Positions 52,004-52,526 of a stretch of 52,526 nt of DNA are shown here, piece after piece. A model generated the notes under the pieces. That model saw only the letters and a program-made list of their open reading frames with translations. It made no database searches and was not told the origin of the DNA. Source of the DNA: Actinospica durhamensis (GTDB lineage: Bacteria; Actinomycetota; Actinomycetes; Streptomycetales; Catenulisporaceae); the NCBI RefSeq assembly GCF_018139695.1, contig NZ_JAGSOG010000027.1:1-52526 (forward strand). The letters run 5' to 3'. A program made the position numbers and the translations under genes. Position 1 is the first letter of the stretch. Each line of letters begins with the position of its first letter.

Positions 52004-52411
52004 ATGAGCCGAATCACCGATGTCATCATCGTCTCCCCTTCCGAGGGCGACGCCATGGATCCACTGACCCGCCTTGACGAGAGCCGCGCCTGGTACGGCT
52101 ATTTCAACCTCGTCGGCGAACGCCTTTGGGAGACTTCCGGCAAATCCACGTGCTGCAAGGTATGGGTCGGAGCGTTCAACCATCTGGAGCGCTCGGCACT
52201 GCTCGCCGATCTGGCGGCGCTGCCCTGGTGGGACCCACAGGGGGTGCAGGTCCTGATCCATGACGAGGAGGACTCGTGCGCCGGCCTCTGGATGTTCGTC
52301 GGCGGAGACCTGGTCGAGGTGCCGCTGCCGATGAGATTCCGCAGTCGGGCCCCGGGCGGCCTTGAGTACGGACTGCTCCAGCCGGTTCCGGAGGGGCCGG
52401 GGGCCGACTGA
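52004..52411 (+). CDS. Hypothetical small protein
   Basis: A 135-residue acidic soluble protein. It contains a Trp-rich core (LPWWDPQGVQVLIHDEEDSC; CAGLWMFVGGDLVEVPLP) and looks like a compact alpha/beta fold, perhaps of the barstar or immunity-protein type, but I do not recognise it. ATG at 52004 has CACACT 7 bases upstream, allowing a leaderless start; a GTG at 51968 in the same frame adds 12 residues. Confidence 0.6.
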   Translation: MSRITDVIIVSPSEGDAMDPLTRLDESRAWYGYFNLVGERLWETSGKSTCCKVWVGAFNHLERSALLADLAALPWWDPQGVQVLIHDEEDSCAGLWMFVGGDLVEVPLPMRFRSRAPGGLEYGLLQPVPEGPGAD

Positions 52412-52437
52412 CGGCGATCCCGCATACTGAGCAGATC

Positions 52438-52466
52438 TTGCCACGGGCCTGATTCTCCATTAGACA
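52438..52466 (+). promoter_or_regulatory. Predicted promoter of the truncated gene at the right edge
   Basis: TTGCCA (52438-52443), 17-base spacer, TAGACA (52461-52466). The predicted transcript would start about 52473, directly before the operator. Confidence 0.5.
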
Positions 52467-52477
52467 ACGTCGGAGCA

Positions 52478-52493
52478 ATGACAACGCTGTCAT
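52478..52493. promoter_or_regulatory. LacI-type operator at the right edge
   Basis: ATGACAACGCTGTCAT: 6-bp perfect arms with an ACGC centre, between predicted transcription start and ribosome site. It is closely related to GACAACGTTGTC at 6623-6634. Confidence 0.68.
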
Positions 52494-52505
52494 CCAGGAG
52501 GCGTC

Positions 52506-52526
52506 ATGCACCCACCCCTGTTCCCC
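52506..52526 (+). CDS. Start of a gene cut by the window edge
   Basis: ATG with AGGAG 5 bases before it, then codons for MHPPLFP to the end of the window. Promoter, LacI-type operator and ribosome site in correct order make a real start likely. By analogy with the other LacI-controlled genes here, a glycan-degrading enzyme or sugar transporter is possible; nothing in seven residues can tell. Confidence 0.55.

Overview
The window is very GC-rich, with GTG and TTG starts, GGAGG-type ribosome sites, Tat/Sec-secreted glycoside hydrolases with carbohydrate-binding modules, and many LacI/TetR/MerR/PaaX regulators. This points to a soil actinobacterium of the Streptomyces / Catenulispora / Actinospica kind; the species cannot be named from the sequence. 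No rRNA, tRNA, CRISPR array, prophage or complete insertion sequence was seen. I place 43 coding regions, one cut by the right edge.

Layout. 0-2.5 kb: a divergent azoreductase / TetR pair sharing an operator, then an SDR. 2.5-6.9 kb: a giant secreted GH3 enzyme of xylosidase type ending in a CBM9-like module. 6.9-11.5 kb: accessory genes (two unknowns, an APH-fold kinase, a DUF4246 protein, a small membrane protein). 11.6-19.3 kb: a second giant GH3 (two CBM6-like modules, one F5/8C module) behind a promoter with two tandem 14-bp palindromes, a secreted lipase, and a Tat-exported NagZ-like GH3. 19.3-23 kb: a DUF1963 protein, a cyclase/formamidase-like enzyme and a GH15 glucoamylase/trehalase. 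23-32.3 kb: a respiratory block, cydA-cydB-cydD-cydC, facing a GMC oxidoreductase and a type II NADH dehydrogenase. 32.4-35.8 kb: SDR, 2-hydroxyacid dehydrogenase, and an aldo/keto reductase divergent from its likely MerR regulator. 35.8-39.5 kb: ThuA-like protein and LacI repressor sharing a pair of operators, then a secreted GH54 arabinofuranosidase with a ricin-B module. 39.6-41.5 kb: VOC protein and secreted alpha/beta hydrolase. 41.5-48.3 kb: a MITE-like element, then a five-gene operon (SDR, amidohydrolase, acyl-CoA ligase, MaoC hydratase, MFS transporter) opposite a PaaX-type regulator. 48.3-52.5 kb: hydrolases, small proteins of unknown role, and the start of another apparently repressor-controlled gene.

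How the parts fit. Three secreted enzymes (xylosidase-type GH3, glucosidase-type GH3, GH54) would act on plant cell-wall glycans. Each has its own LacI-type palindrome, of different classes, so several repressors probably divide the work; only one LacI gene lies in the window and its own operator differs from those of the big enzymes. The PaaX-linked operon reads as a substrate-induced pathway that imports a carboxylic acid, makes its CoA thioester and shortens or rearranges it; its substrate is unknown and it is the best candidate here for undescribed biochemistry. The MITE-like palindrome whose insertion coincides with the stop codon of the MFS gene is the clearest mobile DNA.
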